DNA from: Dryocola sp032051265
GTDB taxonomy: Bacteria > Pseudomonadota > Gammaproteobacteria > Enterobacterales > Enterobacteriaceae
Assembly (NCBI GenBank): GCA_032051265.1
Contig: DAMBYU010000001.1
Coordinates: 620,001-684,000 of the forward strand
Reading direction: 5' to 3'
DNA length: 64,000 nucleotides
Numbering within the stretch: position 1 is the stretch's first letter; each line of letters starts with the position of its first letter. The notes beneath the pieces were generated by a model. The model saw only the letters and a program-made list of their open reading frames with translations, was not told the origin of the DNA and did not search any database. Made by a program: the position numbers and the translations under genes. Of this stretch, positions 15,825 through 25,265 are shown in pieces.

Positions 15825-17390
15825 TTGTTGCCTTTTCAGGCGATCGGCTGCAAAAAAATTCTTTGCAGGATAAGCGTTTGTAAATCATTATTTGAAATGT
15901 GGTTTCACTTCTCTCACAGGTCACCTTTGAACTTACATGCCGCAGTACGCCAGCGCGTCGAGAAAACGCACTGGTATGCCAACAGAAAAAGCTATCGCAC
16001 CCTTTTCTGGCGCGAAATTACTCCCCTCGCCGTGCCTATCTTCCTGGAAAATACCTGTGTGTTAATGATGGGCGTACTGAGCACTTTCCTCGTGAGCTGG
16101 CTGGGTAAAGAAGCGATGGCGGGCGTCGGGCTGGCCGATAGCTTCAACATGGTAATCATTGCTTTCTTTGCCGCCATCGATCTGGGTACAACCGTGGTTG
16201 TCGCCTTCAGCCTCGGTAAGCTCGATCCAAAACGAGCGCGAGCGGCGGCGCGTCAGTCTCTGGTTCTGATGACGATTGTTGCGGTCTTCCTGGCGATAGG
16301 TATTCATCTGGCCGGTGAGCATATCGTGAACGTAATTGCCGGGGAGGCGACGCCGGAAGTGAAGGCGCTGGCGCTTTCTTATCTGCAGACCACCGTCTGG
16401 AGTTATCCCGCCGCGGCCATCGCGTTAATTGGCAGCGGCGCGCTGCGCGGGGCTGGGAACACAAAAATCCCTCTGCTTATTAATGGCGGCATGAACATCC
16501 TCAACATTATGATCAGCAGCGTGCTGATCTACGGCCTGTTTGACTGGGAGGGCATGGGATTTGTCGGTGCCGGGCTGGGGCTGACCATCTCTCGCTATAT
16601 TGGCGCGATAGGGATCATCTACGTGCTGATGATTGGCTTTAATCCTGCGCTGCGCATCTCGCTTAAAAGCTACTTTACGCCGCTGAAGCTCAGTATCCTT
16701 TGGGAAGTGCTCGGCATCGGTATTCCCGCCAGCATCGAGTCGGTTTTGTTTAACAGCGGCAAGCTGTTAACGCAGATGTTCGTGGCCGGTATGGGCACCA
16801 ACGTTATCGCCGGTAACTTTATCGCTTTCTCAATTGCAGCATTAATTAACCTGCCGGGGAACGCTCTGGGCTCTGCGTCGACCATTATCGTTGGCAAGCG
16901 TTTAGGCAAAGGGCAAATCGCACAGGCGGAGCGGCAGTTGCGGCATGTATTCTGGCTATCGACGATTGGGCTGACGATTATCGCCTGGGGAACCGCGCCT
17001 TTCGCCGGGCTGTTCGCCTCGTTCTACACGCGTGAAGCCGACGTAAAAGAAGTGGTCAAAGTGCTTATCTGGCTTAACGCCGCTTTTATGCCGATTTGGG
17101 CGGCGTCATGGGTGCTGCCGGCGGGGCTTAAAGGCGCGCGCGATGCACGTTTTGCGATGTGGGTTTCCATGCTTGGCATGTGGGGCTGCCGGGTGGTGGC
17201 AGGCTATACGCTGGGGATCGTGCTGGGTATGGGTGTGGTGGGTGTCTGGCTGGGGATGTTCCTTGACTGGGCGGTTCGCGGCGTATTCTTCTACTGGCGA
17301 ATGGTAAGCGGACGCTGGCTGAAAAAATACCCGCGCCCGGAAAAACAGCCTGTCATAGCAATACCGGCAGTTGAGCAAAATAAAAGCTGA
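15825..17390 (+). CDS. yeeO: MATE-family efflux transporter YeeO
   Basis: 521 aa. Inner-membrane multidrug/flavin exporter of the MATE family; twelve hydrophobic segments are apparent. The stretches FWREITPLAVPIF, AMAGVGLADSFNMV and GSGALRGAGNTKIPLL closely match E. coli YeeO. The start at 15825 follows the E. coli pattern of a long N-terminal extension; the Met at 15897 (MWFHFSHRS) is also possible and corresponds to an internal Met in the E. coli protein. E. coli yeeO is also next to a tRNA-Asn gene. The gene is followed closely by erfK on the same strand. Confidence 0.92.
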   Translation: MLPFQAIGCKKILCRISVCKSLFEMWFHFSHRSPLNLHAAVRQRVEKTHWYANRKSYRTLFWREITPLAVPIFLENTCVLMMGVLSTFLVSWLGKEAMAGVGLADSFNMVIIAFFAAIDLGTTVVVAFSLGKLDPKRARAAARQSLVLMTIVAVFLAIGIHLAGEHIVNVIAGEATPEVKALALSYLQTTVWSYPAAAIALIGSGALRGAGNTKIPLLINGGMNILNIMISSVLIYGLFDWEGMGFVGAGLGLTISRYIGAIGIIYVLMIGFNPALRISLKSYFTPLKLSILWEVLGIGIPASIESVLFNSGKLLTQMFVAGMGTNVIAGNFIAFSIAALINLPGNALGSASTIIVGKRLGKGQIAQAERQLRHVFWLSTIGLTIIAWGTAPFAGLFASFYTREADVKEVVKVLIWLNAAFMPIWAASWVLPAGLKGARDARFAMWVSMLGMWGCRVVAGYTLGIVLGMGVVGVWLGMFLDWAVRGVFFYWRMVSGRWLKKYPRPEKQPVIAIPAVEQNKS

Positions 17391-17432
17391 AGGACTACGC
17401 TTAGCAAAACGCTTCTGTCTGGAATGAAAATT

Positions 17433-18371
17433 ATGCGCCTGAAATCGTTTTGCAACTTGCTGCTCCTCTTCGCCTGTCAGAGCGCGTTGGCTATAAGCTA
17501 TCCGTTACCGCCGGAAGGCAGTCGCCTGGTGGGTAGCCCGCTAAAAATTACCGTTCCGCAGGGAAACAGGCTGCCGCTTGAGGCCTTTGCAGCACAGTAT
17601 GGCCAGGGGCTAAGCAATCTTATAGAAGCCAACCCCGGTGTGGATGTGTTTTTACCCCATGCTGGCTCGGAAATGACGATCCCACAGCAGTTAATATTGC
17701 CAGATACCGTGCGCGAGGGAGTTGTCGTCAACGTCGCAGAAATGCGGCTTTACTACTACCCGCCAGAGGGTGGCACGGTTGAAGTTTTCCCAATTGGCAT
17801 CGGTCAGGCGGGGCGAGAAACCCCGCGTAGTTGGGTAACCCGCGTTGAGCGCAAACAGGAGGGGCCAACCTGGGTTCCTACCGCGAATACAAGACGCGCA
17901 TATGCCAAAGAGGGAAGAAGTCTCCCGGCCTACGTGCCGGCGGGGCCGGATAATCCAATGGGACTTTACGCCATTTATATCGGCAGGTTTTATGCGATTC
18001 ACGGCACCAATGCCAATTTCGGGATCGGTTTGCGGGTTAGCCAGGGCTGCATTCGTCTGCGTAACAACGATATTAAATATCTGTTCGAGCACGTCCCGGA
18101 GGGAACACGGGTTCAGCTTATTGACCAGCCGGTGAAAGTGACGACCGAGCCGGATGGCTCCCGCTGGCTGGAGGTTCATGAGCCGCTATCCCGCAACCGT
18201 AGCGAATTTGAATCGACCAACAAAGTGCCGTTGCCTTTAACTGCCTCCCTTAACGAGGCGATGAAGGGAGAGGGCGTTAACAGGCTTCGCGTTAGCGGTG
18301 AGCTGGAACGCCGTTCAGGAATGCCGGTAAATATCAGCGGCGTCGCGTCGGATGCGGGGTTGGGGTTGTGA
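17433..18371 (+). CDS. erfK: L,D-transpeptidase ErfK
   Basis: 312 aa from the ATG at 17433, preceded by GGAA at 8 nt; an ATG at 17424 is in frame but poorly spaced. A Sec signal peptide ends near SALA, then a LysM-like segment (PLEAFAAQYGQGLSNLIEANPG) and the YkuD catalytic domain with HGTNANFGIG and the active-site Cys in SQGCIRLRN. It cross-links the Braun lipoprotein to the peptidoglycan meso-diaminopimelate in the periplasm. It is very close to E. coli ErfK (LdtA) over the entire length apart from the last 30 residues. Confidence 0.93.
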   Translation: MRLKSFCNLLLLFACQSALAISYPLPPEGSRLVGSPLKITVPQGNRLPLEAFAAQYGQGLSNLIEANPGVDVFLPHAGSEMTIPQQLILPDTVREGVVVNVAEMRLYYYPPEGGTVEVFPIGIGQAGRETPRSWVTRVERKQEGPTWVPTANTRRAYAKEGRSLPAYVPAGPDNPMGLYAIYIGRFYAIHGTNANFGIGLRVSQGCIRLRNNDIKYLFEHVPEGTRVQLIDQPVKVTTEPDGSRWLEVHEPLSRNRSEFESTNKVPLPLTASLNEAMKGEGVNRLRVSGELERRSGMPVNISGVASDAGLGL

Positions 18372-18406
18372 AAAACATACCGTTGTACGCCAGGTTCAAC
18401 GGTATG
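18371..18406 (-). terminator. terminator between convergent erfK and MCP gene
   Basis: CATACCGTTG (18376-18385) and CAACGGTATG (18397-18406) form a perfect 10-bp stem; on the minus strand it is followed by five T. It ends the MCP transcript and may also stop erfK. Confidence 0.82.
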
Positions 18407-18414
18407 CAGGCAGG

Positions 18415-20064
18415 TCAGAAGGATTGCCAGCTCTGATTTTCCGCAGGCTGGCGTGGCGGCCTGGCTGCCGGTGTGCGGGTAACCGATTGTAGATTTTCAG
18501 CCGCTGGCTTTTTTTCCGGGTCATGCAGGACAAAGGTTCGGATATTTTCCAGCAGCAGACCCGCCTGTTCTTTCAAAGCGCTGCTGGCCGCCGAGGACTC
18601 CTCCACAAGTGAAGCATTCTGTTGGGTGGTGGTGTCTATCTGTCCCATGGCGGCGTTGATTTGCCCGATACCCTCACTTTGCTCATGGCTGGCCTGAGTT
18701 ATCTCTTCGACAAGTTCCTGTACACGAGAGACGTTTACTACTATCTCCTGCATACCCTTGTCTGCCTGGGTAACGAGCCCGCGGCCGTCGGTGATTTTGT
18801 TTACCGAAACGCTGATGATGTCGCGGATCTCTTTGGCTGAGGCAGAGCTGCGTTGTGCCAGATTTCTGACTTCACCGGCCACGACGGCAAAACCACGCCC
18901 CTGCTCACCCGCGCGGGCAGCTTCCACGGCGGCGTTAAGCGCCAGGATATTGGTCTGGAAGGCGATACCTTCAATGACGGTGATAATGTCCGTCATCTTC
19001 TCTGACGCGTTGTGAATTTCTTCCATCGCCGTAGAAACGGAATGCATGCGATCGGTGTTTATCCTGACCACCTGTCCTGTCTCGGTGAACAGGCCGTTCA
19101 CTCGGCGGGCATTCTCTGCCGTACTTTTTATGGTTGACGTCAGTTGCTCCAGGGTAGCTGCGGTCTCTTCTACGCTCGCGGCCTGCTCTTCTGTACGAGA
19201 GGCTAAATCCTGGTTACCGGCATCAATTTCATTTGCCGCCATCGCAATACTTTCCGCACCGGTCCTGACGTTTCGGACGGTCGCCCCCAGCGCGGTCACC
19301 ATGCCCTGAAGGGAGCCCATCAGCTGCCCGAGCTCGTCCCGGGAATTAACCTGCACCTTAGTGGTGAGATCGCCTGCGGCCACTTTGCCGGCAACGGTAA
19401 GCGCCTGCTTAAGCGGACGGGTGATGCTTCGGGTGATGTACCATGCGATCAACGCTCCTGATACCAACCCGAGGATCACGAACAGCACCATCAGCAGCTC
19501 GGTCTTGCGGGAGGTTTTCTGAATCGCCGCATGGGTGTCATCGATGAGTTGCTTTTGAAACTCCAGCAGCGCCTGCAGCGCCTGAATATATTGCTGGGTA
19601 GCCGGCAGGAACTTCTCGGAAATGAACATATTCATACCCTCCAGTTCCCCACGCTCTGCCATGCTAAAACCTTCGCTGCGCAGCGCGAGGTATTTCTCAC
19701 GTGCTGCTACTATCACGCTTAACCGGGCTCTTGCGGTTGCATGTTTAACAAGTGGAATAAGGCTGGCCTGGACCGCAGTCGTCTTCTCAGAGTCAGCGGC
19801 TATATTGCTGAGTATTTTATTGCGCAGCGCTGCATTTTCAGCTCCCATTGCGGCCATGGCGTTCCCACTGTTGCGATCGATCAGAGTAAGCCATTCCTCT
19901 GCAAGCCGCTCTTTCTTGAGATCGAGGTTAATCATTTCGTCCACATCACGGACGTTTGCGCTGGTGAATTGCCAGGCGCTGATCCCCATCATGACCATCA
20001 GGAGCAGTACAATACAAAATCCGGCGCTGAGCCGGGTGCCCACTCGCATATCATTAATTTTCAT
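18415..20064 (-). CDS. methyl-accepting chemotaxis protein with CheR-binding tail
   Basis: 549 aa. TM1 at about 10-32, a periplasmic four-helix-bundle sensor region to about 190, TM2 about 190-212, HAMP (ITRSITRPLKQAL), then the signalling domain with the invariant hairpin tip around EGIAFQTNILALNAAVEAARAGE. The C-terminus is a flexible Pro/Ala-rich tether ending in SWQSF, fitting the W-x-x-F pentapeptide that recruits CheR and CheB, as in Tar/Tsr. The ligand is unknown. It belongs to the Tsr/Tar-like class and likely sits in the polar receptor array. I did not find a convincing sigma-28 promoter upstream. Confidence 0.9.
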   Translation of the reverse strand: MKINDMRVGTRLSAGFCIVLLLMVMMGISAWQFTSANVRDVDEMINLDLKKERLAEEWLTLIDRNSGNAMAAMGAENAALRNKILSNIAADSEKTTAVQASLIPLVKHATARARLSVIVAAREKYLALRSEGFSMAERGELEGMNMFISEKFLPATQQYIQALQALLEFQKQLIDDTHAAIQKTSRKTELLMVLFVILGLVSGALIAWYITRSITRPLKQALTVAGKVAAGDLTTKVQVNSRDELGQLMGSLQGMVTALGATVRNVRTGAESIAMAANEIDAGNQDLASRTEEQAASVEETAATLEQLTSTIKSTAENARRVNGLFTETGQVVRINTDRMHSVSTAMEEIHNASEKMTDIITVIEGIAFQTNILALNAAVEAARAGEQGRGFAVVAGEVRNLAQRSSASAKEIRDIISVSVNKITDGRGLVTQADKGMQEIVVNVSRVQELVEEITQASHEQSEGIGQINAAMGQIDTTTQQNASLVEESSAASSALKEQAGLLLENIRTFVLHDPEKKPAAENLQSVTRTPAARPPRQPAENQSWQSF

Positions 20065-20248
20065 GAATATTCCTTAGATTCCTGCTTCCGGTAGTAATGC
20101 TCTGAGCATTAAGATGACGTACGGGGATTTACAAGTTGTTACGACCCCGTTAACAGGTATCGGAATAAAGATCGTTTTCTGTAGAACTTTTATACAAAGA
20201 TGATCACGGCAGCTAAAGGAGAGGGGGATCTGGAGAAAGAGAGGAAGG

Positions 20249-20280
20249 AAAAAAGCCATTTCTCACGGGAAGGAAATGGC
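20249..20280 (-). terminator. terminator with no obvious gene before it
   Basis: GCCATTTC (20255-20262) and GAAATGGC (20273-20280) form a perfect stem; on the minus strand it is followed by six T. It lies between tRNA-Asn and the MCP gene in a 440-nt gap (20065-20505) with no recognisable gene. It might end a small RNA transcribed from about 20460 downward or stop tRNA read-through. Confidence 0.7.
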
Positions 20281-20463
20281 GAATAAATACTTTCCTGTTT
20301 CTGTAACTTGTCAGGTTGTGCAGCAGAATACCTAAGATCGGTCGGGGTAAACGGCAGAAAAGAAAGCAGTTTGTGTTTCATTTTTGTTAAGTACGCATCA
20401 GACGGGCTAAAAAGCACTGCATTTTGCGGCGTACAGGCTGGGATAAGACGTTTAGCTGAAAAG

Positions 20464-20497
20464 CAAAAAGCCCGCTTAAGTTTCCTTAAGCGGGCTT
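20464..20497 (-). terminator. tRNA-Asn terminator
   Basis: Perfect 13-bp stem AAGCCCGCTTAAG / CTTAAGCGGGCTT with a 4-nt loop, then T-run on the minus strand. The same sequence follows the tRNA-Asn copies at 26467 and 35866. Confidence 0.92.
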
Positions 20498-20505
20498 CTC
20501 TAATA

Positions 20506-20581
20506 TGGCTCCTCTGACTGGACTCGAACCAGTGACATACGGATTAACAGTCCGCCGTTCTACCGACTGAACTACAGAGGA
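20506..20581 (-). tRNA. tRNA-Asn (GUU), second copy
   Basis: Same 76-nt sequence as the copy at 15660, anticodon GTT, encoded CCA at 20506-20508, followed by its own terminator. Flanked by the MCP gene and the aminopeptidase gene. Confidence 0.97.
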
Positions 20582-20678
20582 ATCGTGTGAACGGGGCGCA
20601 TAGTAACGAGCTGCACCGGGGTTGTCAAAGGCTGTTTTGGCTAATTGTGTTTGTTTGCGGATTTTTGCAGCAAATCCC

Positions 20679-20704
20679 TGAAAAGGGCCGTTTTGTCGGC
20701 CCTT
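20679..20704 (-). terminator. terminator of the amn-aminopeptidase transcript
   Basis: AAGGGCCG (20683-20690) and CGGCCCTT (20697-20704) with a 6-nt loop, followed by TTTT on the minus strand. It lies just past the aminopeptidase stop. Confidence 0.82.
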
Positions 20705-20710
20705 AAAACG

Positions 20711-22492
20711 TTAGCCAGCCATATGGGCACGTACGGGTGCGGTTGCTTCAAACAGCCACGGGCGTGCTTCGCTCTTCACTCGCGGCGAAAGCGTTTCACG
20801 CACCCACAGATGGTAGTTATCCAGCCAGGCGGTCTCTTGCTCATTTAGTAAAGAGAGATCCACGGCGCTGAGATCGACAGGAATCAGCGTCAGAGAGGCA
20901 AATTTACAGAAGCCCGGCTGTGAGGCTACCACTTCCACCTGATTTTCAATGCGGATGCCGTGGCTTCCGTCCAGGTAATAGCCCGGTTCGATGGTGATGA
21001 TGTTGCCCGGCAGCAGCGGCCACGGGTTTACCTTCTTCGCCATACGGTGCGGGTTTTCATGGATCAGCAGATTATGACCAACCCCGTGCCCGGTGCCGTG
21101 GTCGTAATCCAGCCCCAGTTCCCAGAGCGGGCGCCGCGCAAAAGCATCAAGCTGGTGGCCCTGCGTTCCCTGTGGAAATTGCACAGTAATCAGCGCCAGG
21201 AAACCCTTCAGCACCGCCGTATAATGCAGGCGACGCTTTGCATCAACCGGCCCGAAGCTCAGCGTGCGCGTGGCATCGGTCGTGCCGTTCGCGTACTGGC
21301 CGCCGGAATCGTTGAGGTAAAACTCGCTGCCGGTAATAGCATGGTTGGTTTCAGGCGCAGAATGGTAATGGCACATGGCGGCATTGCTGCCCGCAGCGGA
21401 AATGGTGCTGAAGCTTTGCTGCTGGAAATTGCCGCAAAGTTTGCGGAAAGCCAGCTGCTTTTCCTGCGCTTCAAGCTCGGTAATCGGATTGCCTGCCGCT
21501 TCGCGCAGAGGAACCTCGTGGCTCAGCCAGGCGAGGAAATTCACCCAGGCTGCGCCATCATCAATATGGCTTGCGCGATAGCCAGCCAGCTCAGCTTCAT
21601 TCTTATTGGCTTTCATCAACGTGATCGGATCTGGCTGCCAGATAACGCTGCCTCCGCCAGCTTCAACCGCAAAGCGTACCGCAACTGGCGCATAATCCCC
21701 GTCGAGCCAGATACGTTTGTTTGTGGCGATCTCTTCACAGCGCCGCAGGAAATCCTCAGGCCTGGCAATCGTCACCGCGGCTAACGTCTCGTCGCTTAGC
21801 TGATTTATTTTCTCGCGAGCGACGAACCACTCAATGCCGCCGTCGTTTTTTACCAGCGCAAAAGAGTGAGGCACCGGATTCATAACGATATCCGAGCCGC
21901 GCACGTTCAGCAGCCAGGCAATATTATCCGGCAGGGTGAGCGCAAGATAATCTGCGCCTGCTGCGGCCAGAGCGGCCGCAACGCGCTGACGTTTGTTAGC
22001 CGAGGATTCACCGCTGATTGCTTCAGGCATCGCCGTCACTGCCCCACAGGGCGCCGCCGGGCGAGTGGACCAGATAGCGTTAAGGAGATCGTCATTGACG
22101 GCGACCAGAGAGCAACCGCTGCTGCGCAGATTTTCGTACTGGCTGTTGACCATCAACAGCGGCTCGAAAGCAATGCGTTTGCCGGCGGGCAGGTTGTCAC
22201 GCAGCCACAGATGAATCGGCTCTTCGTGAAGATGATGAATCTCAAACGCGTCGGGGTTAACCTGATGGCGAGCCTGTACCTGATAACGGCCATCAACAAA
22301 GAGCAGGGCGCGGTCGGCCAGGATCAATGCCAGCCCGGCAGTACCAGTGAAACCGCTAATAAACTCAAGCTTGTTGTCATGCGGCGCACAATCTTCGCTT
22401 TGATGCGCATCGGCGCGGGGTATCAGCATGCCGTCAAGCTCGCGGGCTTTCAGAAGATTCCGCAGGGCAGACAGTGGAGAAGTTGGTTGCAT
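20711..22492 (-). CDS. M24-family Xaa-Pro aminopeptidase
   Basis: 593 aa, the long three-domain form (creatinase-N-like, second N-domain, catalytic pita-bread domain, C-terminal extension) seen in cytosolic aminopeptidase P. The five metal ligands are visible: D in LNDSGGQY, D in GTTDATRT, H in GHGVGHNLLIHENPH, E in ITIEPGYY and E in GIRIENQ. It should remove N-terminal residues preceding proline with a two-metal centre. It lies 17 bp downstream of amn on the same strand and probably shares its transcript. It is distinct from E. coli PepP (about 440 aa), and I know no E. coli K-12 counterpart at this spot. Confidence 0.88.
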   Translation of the reverse strand: MQPTSPLSALRNLLKARELDGMLIPRADAHQSEDCAPHDNKLEFISGFTGTAGLALILADRALLFVDGRYQVQARHQVNPDAFEIHHLHEEPIHLWLRDNLPAGKRIAFEPLLMVNSQYENLRSSGCSLVAVNDDLLNAIWSTRPAAPCGAVTAMPEAISGESSANKRQRVAAALAAAGADYLALTLPDNIAWLLNVRGSDIVMNPVPHSFALVKNDGGIEWFVAREKINQLSDETLAAVTIARPEDFLRRCEEIATNKRIWLDGDYAPVAVRFAVEAGGGSVIWQPDPITLMKANKNEAELAGYRASHIDDGAAWVNFLAWLSHEVPLREAAGNPITELEAQEKQLAFRKLCGNFQQQSFSTISAAGSNAAMCHYHSAPETNHAITGSEFYLNDSGGQYANGTTDATRTLSFGPVDAKRRLHYTAVLKGFLALITVQFPQGTQGHQLDAFARRPLWELGLDYDHGTGHGVGHNLLIHENPHRMAKKVNPWPLLPGNIITIEPGYYLDGSHGIRIENQVEVVASQPGFCKFASLTLIPVDLSAVDLSLLNEQETAWLDNYHLWVRETLSPRVKSEARPWLFEATAPVRAHMAG

Positions 22493-22509
22493 TGCAGTTC
22501 CTTTTCTTA

Positions 22510-23970
22510 TTAGCGGAAAGGCGGTTCGTTAAAGGTGCGCAATTTACGCGAATGCAGGCGTTCGCCTTCGGCACGTAATAAATCGATGGCACAAATGCCA
22601 ATCTGCAGATGCTCGGAAATCGCCCCTTCGTAGAAGCGGTTGGCCTGACCCGGCAGCTTGATCTCGCCGTGAAGCGGCTTATCTGACACGCACAACAGCG
22701 TGCCGTACGGCACGCGAAAGCGATAACCCTGAGCGGCAATGGTCGCGCTTTCCATGTCGATGGCTACCGCACGGCTCAGGTTAAAGCGCAGCGCCGAAGC
22801 GGAGTAGCGCAGCTCCCAGTTTCGGTCGTCTGTGGTGACGACTGTTCCGGTGCGCAGACGCTGCTTGACCTCTTCCCCCGGCATACCGCTGACCACCTTG
22901 GTGGCGTCGTAAAGCGCGCGCTGCACTTCTGCGATGCTTGGAATAGGAATATCCGGCGGCAGCACAGCATCCAGAACGTGGTCGTCGCGCAGATAGGCGT
23001 GCGCCAGAACATAATCGCCAATGGCCTGGCTTTCACGCAGCCCGCCGCAGTGCCCAATCATCAGCCAGGCGTCCGGACGCAGTACCGCCAGGTGATCGCA
23101 GATGGTTTTGGCGTTCGACGGCCCCACGCCGATGTTGATCAGGGTAATGCCGCTGCCTTTCGCATCAACTAAGTGCCAGGCGGGCATCTGATGTTTCTTC
23201 CACGCCAGATCTGAAATGGCTGCTTCCGGGGCCTCTGTATCCGCCGTCAGCCAGGCACCACCGGCGCAGGAAAGCGCCACATACGGGCTTTCCGGATCGA
23301 GGATTTGCTGGCAGCCCCAGCGCACAAACTCATCCACATAGCGTGTGTAGTTGGTGAACAGAATGAACGACTGGAAGTGTTCAACCGGGGTGCCGGTATA
23401 GTGCCGCAGGCGAGCCAGCGAGAAATCCACGCGGCGCGCATCGAAATGGGAAAGCGGATAAAATTCCGTGGGATGAAAAAGGCCGTCTGCCGTCTCGTCG
23501 CCAATTTGCGCCAGTTCGGTGGTCGGAAAGTGGCGGGCTAAATCCGCGCTCATCGAACGATCCAGCGACAGGCTGGAGCCATCAATCACATACGGGTAGG
23601 GAATTTCATGCCGTGAAGGGCCGACTTCAATCCGGGCGCCGTAATCCTCGTACAGCAGAGAAAGCTGTTCGATGAGGTAAGTACGAAAGAGTGAAGGGCG
23701 GGTGATGGTCGTGGTGTAACTGCCGGAATGGGTAAAGCGTGCGTAGGCTCTGGTTTTATTAGGTTTAGTGGTCGTGCCGTCCCAGCTAACCCGCAATTCA
23801 GGATAGACAAACAGGCCTGTCTCTCGTGCGAGGGTGTCGGGCAAGGTGCCCTCTTGCGTATAGGTGCTGATGGCAGCGCGCAGCGCATCTACTGCACCAT
23901 CAAAAAGGGATTCGAGTTTATCAAGCGCTTGCTCGGGCGTTAACCCGTGGTTGGTAGCCTCATTGTTCAT
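22510..23970 (-). CDS. amn: AMP nucleosidase
   Basis: 486 aa, matching the 484-aa E. coli Amn. It hydrolyses AMP to adenine and ribose 5-phosphate in the cytoplasm, part of purine balance. An N-terminal Amn-specific domain (DVxx LESLFDGAVDAL region) precedes a nucleoside-phosphorylase fold with GVGPSNAKTICDHLAVLRPDAWLMIGHCGG and AIDMESATIAAQGYRFRVP. RBS AGGAGAAT precedes the ATG. The divergent RIO-kinase gene shares a 237-bp promoter region. Confidence 0.94.
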   Translation of the reverse strand: MNNEATNHGLTPEQALDKLESLFDGAVDALRAAISTYTQEGTLPDTLARETGLFVYPELRVSWDGTTTKPNKTRAYARFTHSGSYTTTITRPSLFRTYLIEQLSLLYEDYGARIEVGPSRHEIPYPYVIDGSSLSLDRSMSADLARHFPTTELAQIGDETADGLFHPTEFYPLSHFDARRVDFSLARLRHYTGTPVEHFQSFILFTNYTRYVDEFVRWGCQQILDPESPYVALSCAGGAWLTADTEAPEAAISDLAWKKHQMPAWHLVDAKGSGITLINIGVGPSNAKTICDHLAVLRPDAWLMIGHCGGLRESQAIGDYVLAHAYLRDDHVLDAVLPPDIPIPSIAEVQRALYDATKVVSGMPGEEVKQRLRTGTVVTTDDRNWELRYSASALRFNLSRAVAIDMESATIAAQGYRFRVPYGTLLCVSDKPLHGEIKLPGQANRFYEGAISEHLQIGICAIDLLRAEGERLHSRKLRTFNEPPFR

Positions 23971-24207
23971 TAATTCTCCTTCTTCCGGGCGTGCCGGCGG
24001 TGACGCGGGTAAAGTTAGTATGTCATGACCGTGGGAGAACGGAAGGAGAGTTATATGACACGTTTGTAACAGACCGCGCCATAAAGTTCAGCGCCGCAAA
24101 AACGTTTAGTTTCCTGGGCGAGTTAACGGACGATGTAATCACAGCCGCGTTCTGTAAAATAATGCGCAGATAGTTCTCTCTTGAGCCGAAATAAGGTACA
24201 AGGCTGC

Positions 24208-25059
24208 ATGAAAATTCCAAATAGAATCCAACCGCTGGTAGACGACGGTCTGGTCGATAGCGTGGTCCGCCGCCTGAAAAGTGGTAAAGAGGCCGATGTT
24301 TATACCGTGTTATGCGGTGAAGAGATACGCTGTGCCAAAGTTTATAAAGAAGCCACACAGCGTAGCTTCAGGCAGGCCGTGCAGTATCAGGAGGGGCGAA
24401 AAGTCCGTAACAGCCGCCACGCGCGTGCAATGCAAAAGGGCTCAAAGTTCGGACGCCAACAGCAGGAAAAGTCCTGGCAGTCAGCGGAGGTCGACGCGCT
24501 ATTCTTACTGGCGAATGCTGGCGTTCGCGTACCGCAGCCGCATATTTTTCTGGATGGCGTGCTGCTAATGGAGCTGATCACCGACGCTGACGGCATGGCC
24601 GCGCCACGTCTGGGCGAAGTGATGCTGACGGAAGAGCAAGCGCTGACCGATTTCGACACGATGATCCGCAATATCGTGCGGATGCTGTGCGCCGGGATTG
24701 TGCATGGAGATCTATCAGAATTTAACGTGCTGATGGATGCCGAAGGGCCGGTGATTATCGATCTGCCTCAGGCGGTTGATGCGGCGGCAAATAACCATGC
24801 CGAAGCGATGTTTGAGCGCGATGTGAACAATATGACGGAATACTACGGCCGGTTTGCGCCACAGCTGCTGAAGACGCGTTATGCGAAGGAGATCTGGGCG
24901 CTGTATGAGGAAGGTAAACTAACTGCGGAAACCATTCTGAGCGGTCAGTTTGTTGAAGACACGCATAAAGCCGATGTGGATTCGCTGCTGGATGAAATTA
25001 TTGCCGCCGAATATGAATATTATGATCGCCAGAACGCTCAGAAAGAGCGCGATCTTTAA
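24208..25059 (+). CDS. RIO-type serine/threonine protein kinase
   Basis: 283 aa from the ATG at 24208 (MKIPNRIQPLVDDGLVD, the usual start of this bacterial family); a TTG at 24181 is in frame. RIO features are visible: a nucleotide-binding segment LKSGKEADVYTV followed by AKVYK, the HGDLSEFNVLM catalytic loop, and IIDLPQAVD as the metal-binding DFG equivalent. Similar proteins are annotated as PA4780-family RIO1-like kinases in Gram-negatives; substrate unknown. Divergent from amn. Confidence 0.88.
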   Translation: MKIPNRIQPLVDDGLVDSVVRRLKSGKEADVYTVLCGEEIRCAKVYKEATQRSFRQAVQYQEGRKVRNSRHARAMQKGSKFGRQQQEKSWQSAEVDALFLLANAGVRVPQPHIFLDGVLLMELITDADGMAAPRLGEVMLTEEQALTDFDTMIRNIVRMLCAGIVHGDLSEFNVLMDAEGPVIIDLPQAVDAAANNHAEAMFERDVNNMTEYYGRFAPQLLKTRYAKEIWALYEEGKLTAETILSGQFVEDTHKADVDSLLDEIIAAEYEYYDRQNAQKERDL

Positions 25060-25061
25060 AG

Positions 25062-25265
25062 CTGGCGCGTGCGGCGCTCTTTGAGCGCCTGGCGCAGGCC
25101 TGGCGGCAACGAGGATTTATTTACTTTTTCAGTCAGGTGCTGAGGCTCTATGAGAGGAATGACCTTCACGGCTCTAACTACTTCGCTGCGGAAATGAAAG
25201 CCCCGCGTTGGCTGCGTACCGCTGGCGGCGTGAAGTTTATCGACGGTGTGGAGCTCAAAGCATGA
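25062..25265 (+). pseudogene. unrecognised reading-frame remnant before the Ner-like gene
   Basis: One frame stays open from inside the kinase gene to a TGA at 25263-25265 and reads like real protein (for example RLYERNDLHGSNYFAAEMK and TAGGVKFIDGVEL), but it has no convincing start. Its stop overlaps the ATG of the Ner-like pseudogene in ATGA fashion. It may be the C-terminal end of a deleted gene. I do not recognise the family. Confidence 0.35.

Noticed and set aside
20190..20417. Minus-strand 75-codon frame upstream of the MCP gene
   Set aside because: Runs through a perfect terminator hairpin and has no known homologue that I recognise.
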